Below, one piece after another: positions 1-9,484 of a DNA stretch of 64,000 bases; the first letter of the stretch is position 1; each line of letters begins with the position of its first letter. This DNA comes from Apilactobacillus micheneri (lineage in GTDB: Bacteria > Bacillota > Bacilli > Lactobacillales > Lactobacillaceae), in assembly GCF_002993975.1 (NCBI RefSeq), contig NZ_POSO01000003.1:302858-366857 (forward strand). The letters run 5' to 3'. Below the pieces are notes generated by a model that worked only from the letters and a program-made list of their open reading frames with translations, was not told where the DNA came from and searched no databases. The position numbers and the translations under genes were made by a program.

Positions 1-1135
1 GGATAGTGAACTTAGTACCATTTTCAATGGCAACAGGCTTAGTTAACTTAACGTTAAACTTAGCGTTATCACCAGGCATAACCATTTCTACACCATCTTC
101 AAGTGTAATAACACCTGTAACATCAGTTGTATGGAAATAGAATTGAGGACGGTAGTTTGAGAAGAATGGAGTATGACGTCCACCTTCTTCTTTACTTAAA
201 GCATAAACTTGTGCTTCAAATTCAGTATGAGTCTTGATTGAACCAGGAGCAGCAACAACTTGTCCACGAACAACTTGTTCACGGTTTACACCACGAAGTA
301 ACATACCAACGTTATCTCCAGCTTCACCTTCATCAAGAGTCTTACGGAACATTTCAAGACCTGTAACAGTAGTCTTAATAATGTCTTCTACAAGACCAAT
401 AACTTCAACGTCGTCTCCAACTTTAACAACACCACGATCGATACGACCAGAAGCAACAGTACCACGACCAGTAATAGTAAATACATCTTCAACTGGTAAT
501 AGTAATGGTTTTGAGTCATCACGTTGTGGAGTTGGAATGTATTCATCAACGATGTCCATTAAGTGTAAGATAACATCTTTTTGTTCTTGATCGTCTTGTA
601 ATGCTTTAAGAGCTGAACCACGAACAACAGGAATATCATCACCTGGGTAATCGTATTCTGAAAGTAATTCACGTACTTCCATTTCAACTAAGTCAACTAA
701 TTCGTCATCATCGACTAAATCAGTCTTGTTTAAGAATACAACAATGTGTTCAACACCAACTTGGCGAGCAAGTAAGATATGTTCACGAGTTTGTGGCATA
801 GGACCATCAGTTGCAGCAACAACTAAAATAGCACCGTCCATTTGAGCAGCACCAGTAATCATGTTCTTAACGTAGTCAGCATGTCCTGGGGCATCAATAT
901 GAGCGTAGTGACGTTTTTCAGTTGAATATTCAACGTGGGCAGTATTAATTGTAATACCACGTTCTTGTTCTTCTGGAGCAGCATCAATTTGTGCATAATC
1001 TTCAGCGTTAGCTAAACCTTTTTCTGATAGCACTTTAGTGATAGCTGCAGTTAAAGTAGTTTTACCATGATCAATATGGCCAATAGTACCAATATTTACA
1101 TGGGGTTTTGTTCTTTCATAATGTTCTTTTGCCAT
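1..1135 (-). CDS. tuf: Elongation factor Tu, 3' end cut by window edge
   Basis: GTPase that delivers aminoacyl-tRNA to the ribosome in the cytoplasm. The minus strand encodes about 378 of the usual ~396 residues; the C-terminal tail lies beyond base 1. The start is the ATG at 1133-1135, preceded by an AGGAGG ribosome site at 1145-1150. The G1 loop GHIDHGKT is at residues 19-26, and DAPGHAD and NKTD motifs follow in order. The gene has its own promoter just upstream and a 7-bp leader hairpin (1167-1188). Codon use looks constrained and the sequence is more GC-rich than its neighbours, as expected of a highly expressed gene. Identification is secure. Confidence 0.98.
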   Translation of the reverse strand, partial: MAKEHYERTKPHVNIGTIGHIDHGKTTLTAAITKVLSEKGLANAEDYAQIDAAPEEQERGITINTAHVEYSTEKRHYAHIDAPGHADYVKNMITGAAQMDGAILVVAATDGPMPQTREHILLARQVGVEHIVVFLNKTDLVDDDELVDLVEMEVRELLSEYDYPGDDIPVVRGSALKALQDDQEQKDVILHLMDIVDEYIPTPQRDDSKPLLLPVEDVFTITGRGTVASGRIDRGVVKVGDDVEVIGLVEDIIKTTVTGLEMFRKTLDEGEAGDNVGMLLRGVNREQVVRGQVVAAPGSIKTHTEFEAQVYALSKEEGGRHTPFFSNYRPQFYFHTTDVTGVITLEDGVEMVMPGDNAKFNVKLTKPVAIENGTKFTI

Positions 1136-1200
1136 TTATGAAAACCTCCTATAAATTCGAAAGATTTACATTGAATTAATACAATGTATCTTTATGAGTT

Positions 1201-1228
1201 ATTATACTACATCTTCTCAAAAAGACAA
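1201..1228 (-). promoter_or_regulatory. Probable tuf promoter
   Basis: On the minus strand a perfect TATAAT (-10, 1201-1206) follows TTGTCT (-35, 1223-1228) with a 16-base spacer. It lies about 65 bases upstream of the tuf start. Recognised by eye only. Confidence 0.6.
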
Positions 1229-1330
1229 AATAACATATCAATCTCAAGAAGAATTCTTTTAATATTATAGCTACTGTATTTTTATTTGTAAATACTTAAA
1301 TAGCAATTTTACTGTAAGTTTAACAATATT

Positions 1331-2260
1331 TTAACTAATTTCACTAAATTTATTAATTATGAGGGATATTAGCTTATAATAATTGCTCTTTTTATTGAAA
1401 TTATTATTTTGACCGTATAAATATAAATCAATAGACAATTTATACCAATCATTTACATTATTAATTATTTGGTCATTTAATGGATATAAAGTAATACTTT
1501 GATATTCAAAATAAGCTTTAACCCTTAAATATAGGATTGGATCGTTATTAGCATAATCCGCATCAACTCTAGACATAATATTATTATATGTTTTTAACTG
1601 AGATAAGGACTTTAATTCTCCCATATTAATTGAATATACATCATTATCTATCCATTTAATTTTTAAAATATCTTGATAATTAGTTTTTCTTAAAGTATCA
1701 ACTAATTCTGATTTAATAGTTTCTTGCACAAAAGGATCCAATAATAAATATTTTGTATAACTAATAAATTTATTAAATGGTAACTTTTCACCTTTTAATA
1801 AAGTCTCTTTTTGTTCATATAAATTATTGTTAAAGCTCATATGATAAAATTCATTCGAAATATTTTGTAAATATGCAGGTTCGTTTTCCAAAACGAACCC
1901 TTCTTCTTTACTAATAATATCTATGGAAATCTTATACCATTGTTTTGATATCTTACTAATTTGTTCAGTTATTTCCCTTGCTTTAATAAATTCCCTATTT
2001 TTAACTAAAACCAAGATCAATAATTTAAAATCAGAAAGCGAATGTAAGAAGTCATTAAGATTATCGTAAGCAATTTTTTTAGCATCAATCAATTTTTCAC
2101 TCAAAAAATAACATTTTGTTAGTAATGTTGTTACTGGAAATTCCTCTTCTTCATTATAAATGGGCAACAATTTATTGATAGCTTGTTGGATATTATTTTG
2201 CTTAATATCTAATTTAGATTCATTAATGACTTCTTCATTAGATGAATAATTTTCGTTCAT
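1331..2260 (-). CDS. Conserved protein of unknown function with TPR-like helices
   Basis: A 309-residue soluble protein, mostly helical by composition, with short repeated helix-pair stretches that resemble degenerate tetratricopeptide repeats in the first ~120 residues. No catalytic motif, signal peptide or membrane segment is visible. It starts 10 bases after the RNase J2 stop codon and is probably co-transcribed with it. Lactobacilli often carry a TPR-like gene here, so a link with RNA decay is possible but unproven. No strong terminator is visible downstream. I do not recognise a specific function. Confidence 0.7.
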   Translation of the reverse strand: MNENYSSNEEVINESKLDIKQNNIQQAINKLLPIYNEEEEFPVTTLLTKCYFLSEKLIDAKKIAYDNLNDFLHSLSDFKLLILVLVKNREFIKAREITEQISKISKQWYKISIDIISKEEGFVLENEPAYLQNISNEFYHMSFNNNLYEQKETLLKGEKLPFNKFISYTKYLLLDPFVQETIKSELVDTLRKTNYQDILKIKWIDNDVYSINMGELKSLSQLKTYNNIMSRVDADYANNDPILYLRVKAYFEYQSITLYPLNDQIINNVNDWYKLSIDLYLYGQNNNFNKKSNYYKLISLIINKFSEIS

Positions 2261-2269
2261 TTAAAACAC

Positions 2270-3991
2270 CTATTTTTTGCTCTCATTTGAATGCTTTTTA
2301 AAACTATGTTTATTTTTTCTATGATGTTGATTTACTTCCATAATAACTGGCAATATAACTGGTCTGCGTTTGGTCTTATCAAATAAGAAATGACTAATTT
2401 GTTCTCTCACTGCTTGCTTCAAATGACTCCAATCAAACTCTTTATTATCTAGATTTAGTTGAATTGTCTTAGATACAATTTGAGATGCTTCATTCATCAA
2501 TTCTTTATTAGATTTAACATAAATAAAACCTCTAGATGTGATTTTTGGCCTAGATATAATTAACTTTTTCTTGCGATCAATTGTAACAACAATAATAAAA
2601 ATACCATCTTCAGAAAGTACTTTTCTATCCCGCAAAACAATGTTCCCAATATCACCTATACCAATACCATCAATCATTGTGTTGCCAGCTTCAACTGAGC
2701 TACCTCGATGCATTTTCGATCCATCATATTCAGCAACATCACCTTTATTCATTAAAAGGATATGTTGATTATCAATCCCTAATTCATTAGCGGTTTGTCT
2801 ATGAGCTTCCATCATCATGTACTCACCACCAACGGGAATAACATATTCTGGATTTAATAAATCAATTAACATTTGCAAATCTTCATCACTAGCATGATTA
2901 GAAATGTTTAAATCATCAGAAATAGTTTTAACTTCACCATCAGCTCGATAAACCATATCTCTAGTTTTAGCCATAGTATTATCTAAGGCTGGAGATGGAG
3001 TAGTTGTAATTAAAACAATGTCACCAGGAATTAAGTTAACACTTTTTTCTTTTTGAGATGCCATTCTTTGAATCACTTTAATTGGTTCGCCAACAGGATT
3101 TGTTTCTAAAATAACAATCTCATTTTTAGATAAATCATTCATCTCTTTAACAGATTGAATAATCATATCTTTATCAGGTAATACAAGATATCCCATATCA
3201 AGAGCAGTAATCACTTTTTTAGATAGGTCATGACCAATATATATCTTGCGATTAGACTTATAGGCTGCATCAAATACTTGTTGTAGTCTTAAAATATTAG
3301 CAGAATTAGCAGCTACAATGATTCTTTCGTCATTATCTTTAAATACATCAAAAATATATTTTTCAACTTTTAGTTCACTATCCATTGGATAAGGATTATC
3401 AGCATTACCAGAATCACTCAAAAGAGCAATTACGTTCTTATCACCGACTCTTGCAATATCACCATATGCAGTTTTATATTCACCCTTCAAAGCAGGATCA
3501 AATTTAAAATCTCCAGTGTATACAATTTGCCCATCATCAACAGAAAGCACAATTCCCATAGAATCTGGGATTGAGTAACTAGTCTTAAAGAAAGTAACAG
3601 TCACATCATCAAAGATAATTTCACTCTTTGAGTTAATAACGTTATAGTCATCAAAGCTTCTTGAGTTTGGATTTTCATTTATTGCATTTTTAGCTAGTTC
3701 AATAGTTAATTTTGAGCCAAAAACTGGCACATTAAATTTGCTCAAAAAATATGGCAAAGCACCAATAGAATCAGCTTGTCCATTAGATAAAAAGATTCCC
3801 ACTATCTTATCCTTATTATCTTCTAAATATGAAAAATCAGGAATAACTACATCAATACCTAGCATTCCATTATCAGGATATTTTAAACCGCAATCTAAAA
3901 TATAAATTCCATCATTAATTTCTATGGCATATAAATTCTTACCATCTTCCCTAACGCCACCTAAAGGAATAATTTTTATACTACTTTTCAT
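2270..3991 (-). CDS. rnjB: Ribonuclease J2, metal site degenerate
   Basis: Beta-CASP metallo-beta-lactamase RNase, normally the partner of RNase J1 in 5'-3' mRNA decay and processing. At 573 residues it has normal family length. The core signature HxHxDH, intact in the J1 copy at 18618-20300, reads N70-G-Q-A-D-S75 here, so three of the four usual ligands are lost. The J1 motif HSIPD is YSIPD and PIHGEY is PVGGEY, while GDFKFD is kept. This indicates a structural or regulatory subunit with little or no catalysis; reduced J2 activity is known in Firmicutes. Followed closely by the TPR-like gene. Confidence 0.93.
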   Translation of the reverse strand: MKSSIKIIPLGGVREDGKNLYAIEINDGIYILDCGLKYPDNGMLGIDVVIPDFSYLEDNKDKIVGIFLSNGQADSIGALPYFLSKFNVPVFGSKLTIELAKNAINENPNSRSFDDYNVINSKSEIIFDDVTVTFFKTSYSIPDSMGIVLSVDDGQIVYTGDFKFDPALKGEYKTAYGDIARVGDKNVIALLSDSGNADNPYPMDSELKVEKYIFDVFKDNDERIIVAANSANILRLQQVFDAAYKSNRKIYIGHDLSKKVITALDMGYLVLPDKDMIIQSVKEMNDLSKNEIVILETNPVGEPIKVIQRMASQKEKSVNLIPGDIVLITTTPSPALDNTMAKTRDMVYRADGEVKTISDDLNISNHASDEDLQMLIDLLNPEYVIPVGGEYMMMEAHRQTANELGIDNQHILLMNKGDVAEYDGSKMHRGSSVEAGNTMIDGIGIGDIGNIVLRDRKVLSEDGIFIIVVTIDRKKKLIISRPKITSRGFIYVKSNKELMNEASQIVSKTIQLNLDNKEFDWSHLKQAVREQISHFLFDKTKRRPVILPVIMEVNQHHRKNKHSFKKHSNESKK

Positions 3992-4135
3992 AATTCACCT
4001 CATGATGTAACAAAATTTTTTAACTTTTATTTTTGGAAATTCCAATATCCAAATACGAACAAAATATAACTTCTTACAGTGTATCATATTTTATGTTTTT
4101 TAATAACTGTTTTCAATTTACAAAATAATATGTAT

Positions 4136-4168
4136 AAAAAAAGATGGAACTAAAAATAGTTCCATCTT
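4136..4168 (-). terminator. Intrinsic terminator of rpsO
   Basis: A 10-bp stem (4141-4150 with 4159-4168) lies right after the rpsO stop. On the minus strand it is followed by a run of T. Confidence 0.85.
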
Positions 4169-4176
4169 TCTTTTTA

Positions 4177-4446
4177 TTAACGACGTAAACCTAAACTCTT
4201 AATTAAGTCACGGTAACGAGTAACGTCTTTGTTACGTAAGTAACGTAATAAATTACGACGATGACCGATTTTCTTCATCAAACCACGTTGTGAATGAAAA
4301 TCTTTCTTGTTAGCCTTCATATGCTTGTTGATTTCAGTAATATCTGCAGTTAATACAGCAATTTGTACTTCAGCAGAACCAGTATCACCATCATGACGAG
4401 CATATTTCTTGATAATATCATTTTTGTTAGCTTGTGTAAGTGCCAT
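4177..4446 (-). CDS. rpsO: 30S ribosomal protein S15
   Basis: Primary 16S rRNA-binding protein of the small subunit platform. The product has the usual 89 residues, with the conserved [10 protein letters not shown] and HSQRGLM stretches and the basic HRRNLLRYL helix. Two in-frame ATG codons exist. The AAGGTGG ribosome site is only about 3 bases from the first (4450-4452) but about 9 bases from the second (4444-4446), so the second is chosen, giving the standard MALTQ start. It is a single-gene unit with its own terminator. The AT-rich leader upstream might hold the usual S15 autoregulatory fold, but I cannot establish it. Confidence 0.97.
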   Translation of the reverse strand: MALTQANKNDIIKKYARHDGDTGSAEVQIAVLTADITEINKHMKANKKDFHSQRGLMKKIGHRRNLLRYLRNKDVTRYRDLIKSLGLRR

Positions 4447-4621
4447 TTGCATTTCCCACCTTTCGAATTTTATAAAATATACCTTAAACTGAGTAATACG
4501 TAAAGTGAGATAACGTTAAAACTAAGTTTAGGTAATAATTTACATAGGTAATATTACTATGTTATAAATAAATAATCAAGGAAAATATTAAATTTCAAAA
4601 AATGTAATTATGATAATACTA

Positions 4622-4650
4622 TTGCATTTGTATACTGTATTTTGTATAAT
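4622..4650 (+). promoter_or_regulatory. Probable rpsT promoter
   Basis: TTGCAT (4622-4627), a 17-base spacer and a perfect TATAAT (4645-4650) lie about 60 bases upstream of the rpsT start. Confidence 0.7.
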
Positions 4651-4711
4651 AAAAGTCGTTGAAATTTGAGGATTTTTTGTTAAAATTCGATATTTTATGG
4701 AGGTGAATTTC

Positions 4712-4963
4712 ATGCCTGTTATCAAATCTGCTATTGAACGTGTAAAAACAAACGAAAAAGCAAATAAACGTAACGCATCTCAATTAAGCGAAATGAGAAC
4801 TGCTGTTAAGAAGTTTGAAAAAGCTGAAGCTAAAGGTGCTGACAATCTTGAAGAATTATTCAACAATGCTGTTAGTGCTTTGGATCATGCAAGCTCTAAA
4901 GGTTTAATTAAACCTAATAAGGCTGCACGTAACAAGTCTCGTTTAGCTGGAATGATGAAATAA
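4712..4963 (+). CDS. rpsT: 30S ribosomal protein S20
   Basis: Small basic helical protein that binds 16S rRNA during 30S assembly. The product has 83 residues, with the typical N-terminal [17 protein letters not shown] stretch and C-terminal [16 protein letters not shown]. An upstream in-frame ATG at 4697 overlaps the GGAGGTG ribosome site itself, so the ATG at 4712, correctly spaced behind it, is the start. It is transcribed divergently from rpsO and converges with holA, with which it shares a bidirectional terminator. Confidence 0.97.
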   Translation: MPVIKSAIERVKTNEKANKRNASQLSEMRTAVKKFEKAEAKGADNLEELFNNAVSALDHASSKGLIKPNKAARNKSRLAGMMK

Positions 4964-4990
4964 TAAAGAAAATATAATATATATTTTCAA

Positions 4991-5024
4991 AAAAGGACGA
5001 CTATATTAATATAGTCGTCCTTTT
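4991..5024. terminator. Bidirectional terminator between rpsT and holA
   Basis: A perfect 34-base palindrome (arms 4991-5007 and 5008-5024) with A-rich and T-rich ends. It can serve rpsT on the plus strand and holA on the minus strand. Confidence 0.85.
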
Positions 5025-6047
5025 TTAATTAACAAATTTAATCATAAACATCTCAAATAATAAATCGGCCGATTTTTGAGTAGATTTCATTTGTGATTCC
5101 ATATCAACGAGTCCCAAATATGCCATCGACAATTTTTTATAATTATAATTTCTAACTTTTTGTAGTGCTAATTTAATTCTATATGGATGAATTCTTAATT
5201 TACTTGCTAGTTTTCCTTGACTATAACCTTTATCAGACATAACTTTCACTTGAATTAATAATCTAAATTGGCTTAGTAATATAGCGTTTATTTGTAAAGG
5301 TTCATTGCTACTGTTAATTAACTCATGATATAAGTTAATTGATTCATTAATATTATTATTTATTACATAATTAACCAAATCAAAAACGTTTTGATCTAAA
5401 GACTTGGTAACAACATTATTTACATCATTAACACTAATTGATTTTTGATTATAACAATAAAGAAACAACTTAGATAACTCACTCATTGCACTAGATAAAT
5501 CATTAGAAGTTCTCTGTATCAATTGATTTAAGGCTTCATTATCTATTGTGTAGCCATTATTATTAATTTTAGATTTTAAATAGTTTTTAATTTCTGAATC
5601 AGACATATTACTTAAGTCAATGATCTCAGAATTTTTTTTAATTGTTTTAGTAATTTTTTTTCTAGAATCCAATTTATCATAAGGAGCGATGATTAGCATA
5701 ATGGTACTATTTTGTGGGCTCTTTACATAATTTACAAAACTATCTATATCCTGATCAATCTTCTCTTTACTACGATTACCAGTTAAGAAATAAGGGTTAT
5801 TAACAATAACTAAACGTTTTTCACCAAAAAAAGGTAATGACATTGCATCTTCAACAGCATTCGATATATTGGTAGTCTCCATATCATAATTAGCATAGTT
5901 CATTGTTCTTTCGCTTTCAGGAATTAGTGAAAGAAAATTATTTCTAATTTTTGTTATTAAGTAATCTTGATTCCCCTGAATTAAATATATAGGCTTAATA
6001 TTTAATTCTTTTAAAGACTTAAGTAATTCATTAATTTGCAAAATCAT
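5025..6047 (-). CDS. holA: DNA polymerase III delta subunit
   Basis: Clamp-loader subunit that opens the beta sliding clamp. The protein is about 340 residues. An N-terminal AAA+-like region (IYLIQGNQDYLI near residue 20, then FFGEKRLVIVNNP near 80) is followed by the helical C-terminal domain typical of HolA. The ATG at 6045-6047 overlaps the comEC stop as ATGA, but AGGAG ends only about one base before it. A TTG two codons later (6039-6041) has better spacing of about 7 bases, so the true start may be there. The terminator at 4991-5024 follows. Confidence 0.92.
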   Translation of the reverse strand: MILQINELLKSLKELNIKPIYLIQGNQDYLITKIRNNFLSLIPESERTMNYANYDMETTNISNAVEDAMSLPFFGEKRLVIVNNPYFLTGNRSKEKIDQDIDSFVNYVKSPQNSTIMLIIAPYDKLDSRKKITKTIKKNSEIIDLSNMSDSEIKNYLKSKINNNGYTIDNEALNQLIQRTSNDLSSAMSELSKLFLYCYNQKSISVNDVNNVVTKSLDQNVFDLVNYVINNNINESINLYHELINSSNEPLQINAILLSQFRLLIQVKVMSDKGYSQGKLASKLRIHPYRIKLALQKVRNYNYKKLSMAYLGLVDMESQMKSTQKSADLLFEMFMIKFVN

Positions 6048-8221
6048 TCTCCTTTTAAAGCTTTCGACCAATAAGTACCAAAAATACTATATTTATATGA
6101 TATCATACCTGAATCTTGTGTATTAAAATATGATAAATTATATTTTTTAAGCTTATCTAACACCTCTTTATTTGGATGATTATATCGATTCTTTTTACCA
6201 GCAGATATTATAGAGATTTTAGGATTAATATATTGCAAAAATTCATCACTACTAGAGTTTTTGCTCCCGTGATGTCCTAACTTTAAAACATCAGCTTTTA
6301 TATTAGGATACCTTTTGATTATATCTTTTTCGCCTTCTTGACCTAAATCACCCATAAACAAAAATTTTAGTCCACCTTGCTGAGTGCTAAGAACAACAGA
6401 ATCTTCATTAGTCCCTAATCCTGGATTAAATGGATGATAAATATAAAAAGGAAAATTAGGTATGCGCATATCATTTTTTATGAAACATATTTTAGTATCT
6501 CTTATATTTGGCAATATTTTTTTCATAAAATTTTGATTATTATTAGTACCAATACCGATAAATATTCTTTTAACTTTTAAATTTTTAAGAATACTAGGTA
6601 CATCCCCAGTATGGTCTGCATCTTGATGTGTTAAAACTAAATTATCTATATGATTAATACCAATACTTTTTAAGTAATTAATGGAAATTCTTGGGGCTTG
6701 ATATTTAACTTTATCAGATTGATTAAATCTTACTTTTCCACCTGTATCAATCATATTAATAGACTTATTAAATGGTTCTCTGATTAAAAAACTATCACCT
6801 TGTCCTACATCAAAAGTTGTAACTTCACCATAAAATGGAAAATGTATCGACAAGTATGATAATAAATAAATAGATATCAATAAAAATAATTTTTTATTAG
6901 AATAATTAGAAATTAAAAGTAAAGTAATAAAAAATAAAATTAAACATATAAATATATTTGGTTTTCCAAATGTAATATTTCCAGGTAATGATCCTATAAA
7001 ATTAATTATATTATCAAATAATTGTAATAACATTGCGGTAAAGGTTCCTAAAAATGGAAACAGCGGATACAAAATTGCAGTTATAGTAATAATTGGCATA
7101 ATAAAGATAGAAAAAATTGGTATAACAATAAAATTAGCTAACATTGTTAAAAAGTGCCACTCAAACAATTTATAAATAATAACAGGTAAGCTAATTAAAT
7201 TCATAAAGATTGTCTGTTTTATTGTAGAAAATTCATTGGTATAAATTAGACTAAAAGATAACAAATAACTCAATTGACAACCAAACTGTAGCAACATTTG
7301 TGGTTCTAAAAATAAATTAATTATAATCGTCATACTCCATATATCCAATGACCCCATTTTATTTTTAAATAGTCCAAAAATCAGTCCTATTTCAACAGAT
7401 ATTATAGATCTAAGTAATCCAATTGATGCTCCTGCAATAATAAAAAATATTGGTAATATAATTATTAAAAAGATTAAATAACGTTCTCTACTAATCCTTA
7501 AATGAATTAGTATCATTGTTAAAACACTAACTATATAAAATACATGTAGCCCTGAAACACTAAATAAATGGATTAGACCTAGAGTTTTAACTCCTGAAAG
7601 TTCTTCACTAAAGGAATCATTCATCTCTCCTAAGAAGAGACTATTAAAATATAAATTAAGCGGTTTTGGTAATGAATCGCCATAACATAGTAATTGTTTC
7701 CTAAAATCATGTAAAAAACTAAACAAATTGCTTTTATTCAACAAATTAATCTTAACCAATTTTTTAATATATATAATCTTATATACATTATTTGATTGAT
7801 AATATTCTTTAGCATCAAATTCGTTAATATTAGTTGGTTCATTAATGTCGGAAACTTCACCTTGAACATTCATATAAAAACTTTTTTTCATATTCCCCAA
7901 ATAATTAGCGCTAATATTTCCATATAATAAATATTTCTGATTTGAGTAAGTATCTGTAAAAACACCACTATAAGTATTATCTTTAAATTTTATTTCATCT
8001 GGATATACCAAGAAGTTAAAATTATTTGTGTTAGCATTTGAAGAAATATATTTATTATGTTCATTAAAACATAATAAACAAAAAAATATTGATAATATTA
8101 TGCAAAATAAACATATTTTTATCTCTTTCAAAGAAAAAATACGTATTAACAATAATAATATCAATATCATTCCTAAAATTTTATTGCCAAAAAATAAAAT
8201 ACTTATACATATACACAGCAT
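6044..8221 (-). CDS. comEC: DNA uptake channel ComEC
   Basis: Membrane channel thought to pass single-stranded DNA into the cytoplasm during competence. The 725-residue protein has N-terminal hydrophobic helices, an OB-like soluble segment, the multi-pass Competence domain (roughly residues 205-430) and a C-terminal metallo-beta-lactamase-like domain with THQDADHTGD near 525-535 and GHHGS near 647. Length is normal. The start is doubtful: no ribosome site precedes the ATG at 8221, and the frame stays open back to the comEB stop without another ATG, GTG or TTG. It overlaps holA by 4 bases and belongs to the comE group. Confidence 0.9.
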   Translation of the reverse strand: MLCICISILFFGNKILGMILILLLLIRIFSLKEIKICLFCIILSIFFCLLCFNEHNKYISSNANTNNFNFLVYPDEIKFKDNTYSGVFTDTYSNQKYLLYGNISANYLGNMKKSFYMNVQGEVSDINEPTNINEFDAKEYYQSNNVYKIIYIKKLVKINLLNKSNLFSFLHDFRKQLLCYGDSLPKPLNLYFNSLFLGEMNDSFSEELSGVKTLGLIHLFSVSGLHVFYIVSVLTMILIHLRISRERYLIFLIIILPIFFIIAGASIGLLRSIISVEIGLIFGLFKNKMGSLDIWSMTIIINLFLEPQMLLQFGCQLSYLLSFSLIYTNEFSTIKQTIFMNLISLPVIIYKLFEWHFLTMLANFIVIPIFSIFIMPIITITAILYPLFPFLGTFTAMLLQLFDNIINFIGSLPGNITFGKPNIFICLILFFITLLLISNYSNKKLFLLISIYLLSYLSIHFPFYGEVTTFDVGQGDSFLIREPFNKSINMIDTGGKVRFNQSDKVKYQAPRISINYLKSIGINHIDNLVLTHQDADHTGDVPSILKNLKVKRIFIGIGTNNNQNFMKKILPNIRDTKICFIKNDMRIPNFPFYIYHPFNPGLGTNEDSVVLSTQQGGLKFLFMGDLGQEGEKDIIKRYPNIKADVLKLGHHGSKNSSSDEFLQYINPKISIISAGKKNRYNHPNKEVLDKLKKYNLSYFNTQDSGMISYKYSIFGTYWSKALKGE

Positions 8222-8248
8222 TGCAGGAAATATATATAATTTTTCGAT

Positions 8249-8728
8249 TTATTTTGGTAAATAAGAACTAAATTTAATTTGATTAATAGTTTCAGAATTC
8301 AATTCTACTTTATGTAACTTAACGTTTTTCATTTTAATTAACTCTTTCGCATATTCATCATTATGATAGTTCCTTAAATAATTAATCTTAACAATTCCAG
8401 CTTGTAACAAAGTTTTAGTGCATTGTAAGCATGGAAAATCAGTCACATAAATTTCAGCTCCATCAGTAGCTTCACCAAACTTTGCACATTGAGATATTGC
8501 ATTCATTTCAGCATGAATCGTTCTAATACAGTGTCCATCACGCATATAACATCCAACATCTATACAATGGTCATCACCTGAAACAGAACCATTATATCCA
8601 CCAGCAATAATTCTACGATCCCTTACTAAAGTGGCACCAACTGACAATCGATTACAAGTACTTCTAGTTGATAATAAAACTGCCTGTAACATAAAATATT
8701 GATCCCAAGGAATTCTTTTTTTACTCAT
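8249..8728 (-). CDS. comEB: ComE operon protein 2 / dCMP deaminase family
   Basis: Zinc-dependent deoxycytidylate deaminase family; the usual reaction is dCMP to dUMP. In many Firmicutes the gene sits between comEA and comEC. The zinc and catalytic signature HAEMNA is at residues 72-77 and the paired cysteines FPCLQC at 100 and 103. At 159 residues it is full length. GGGGTGA lies about 10 bases before the ATG start. The comEC reading frame opens directly behind its stop. A role in competence is not assured; it may simply serve dUMP supply. Confidence 0.93.
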   Translation of the reverse strand: MSKKRIPWDQYFMLQAVLLSTRSTCNRLSVGATLVRDRRIIAGGYNGSVSGDDHCIDVGCYMRDGHCIRTIHAEMNAISQCAKFGEATDGAEIYVTDFPCLQCTKTLLQAGIVKINYLRNYHNDEYAKELIKMKNVKLHKVELNSETINQIKFSSYLPK

Positions 8729-8775
8729 TTTATGTTCACCCCTAAATAATTATTAATTATCATTATATCAAATAA

Positions 8776-9429
8776 TTATACTTCTAAATAATCTTTTAAT
8801 TTTTCAAAAGTTTTATCACCAAACCCACTAATTTTCTTTAGCTCATCAATACTTTTAAAGCCATTATGTTGATTACGATAATCTATAATTTTATCAGCCT
8901 TTTTTTCACCAACACTGTCTAATTCTTGGAGCTTTTTATTATCTGATGTATTTAAATTAACTTTTTTAGAATTAGCAGTCGATACATCATTAGGTGAATC
9001 GGAAATGTCACCATTTGGACTTATTTTATTTACAATAATAACCTGTTGATCATTTACTTTTTGAGATAGATTTACGCTTTTTTGATCTGCATGCTTTTTA
9101 AAACCACCAGCAGATTTAATAACATTGGTAACTCTATCAGCAGATTTAACCTTATAAACACCTGGATGTTTAACTTCTCCCTTCAAATCAACATAAATTT
9201 CACTATTAATATCATTATTCAAAGAACTGTTACTAGCATCAGATTTATTATTCTGCAAACTTAGTGAATTATTGTATGAAACCTTTTTATTACTTTTCTG
9301 TACATAAACTATAAAAGATAATCCTAAAGAAATTAATAACAATAATAAAACAATCATAATTTTATGAATATTATCATTTAAAATCTTCTTTATGTTAATA
9401 ATTATGAATTCTAACTTCGTCTTATTCAC
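8776..9429 (-). CDS. comEA: Competence DNA receptor ComEA
   Basis: Membrane-anchored double-stranded-DNA receptor that hands DNA to ComEC. The 217-residue product has one N-terminal membrane helix (about residues 25-45), a polar linker, an SLBB domain (about 78-135) and a C-terminal helix-hairpin-helix DNA-binding domain (about 155-217) with LNTSDNKKLQELDSVGEKKA. The GTG at 9427-9429 is chosen because GGGAGG lies 5 bases before it. A longer in-frame option from 9471 would begin inside the upstream terminator. First gene of the comE group; promoter not identified. Confidence 0.92.
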   Translation of the reverse strand: MNKTKLEFIIINIKKILNDNIHKIMIVLLLLLISLGLSFIVYVQKSNKKVSYNNSLSLQNNKSDASNSSLNNDINSEIYVDLKGEVKHPGVYKVKSADRVTNVIKSAGGFKKHADQKSVNLSQKVNDQQVIIVNKISPNGDISDSPNDVSTANSKKVNLNTSDNKKLQELDSVGEKKADKIIDYRNQHNGFKSIDELKKISGFGDKTFEKLKDYLEV

Positions 9430-9457
9430 CTTTTCCTCCCTTTCAATTATATATACG

Positions 9458-9484
9458 AAAAAAGAACACAAAAATGTGTTCTTT
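9458..9484 (-). terminator. Intrinsic terminator after ylbL
   Basis: Stem AAAGAACACA (9461-9470) pairs with TGTGTTCTTT (9475-9484), followed on the minus strand by a T run. It ends the ftsW-to-ylbL run and separates it from comEA. Confidence 0.85.

Noticed and set aside
234-590. 118-residue open frame antisense to tuf
   Set aside because: It is a shadow of the tuf codons, has no ribosome site, and tuf itself is unmistakable.
8028-8271. Plus-strand frames of 60-78 residues at the start of comEC
   Set aside because: Low-complexity AT-rich antisense frames, no ribosome site, overlap comEC.
9430-9471. Longer N-terminus for ComEA from 9471
   Set aside because: It would start inside the ylbL terminator; the GTG at 9429 has an ideal ribosome site.
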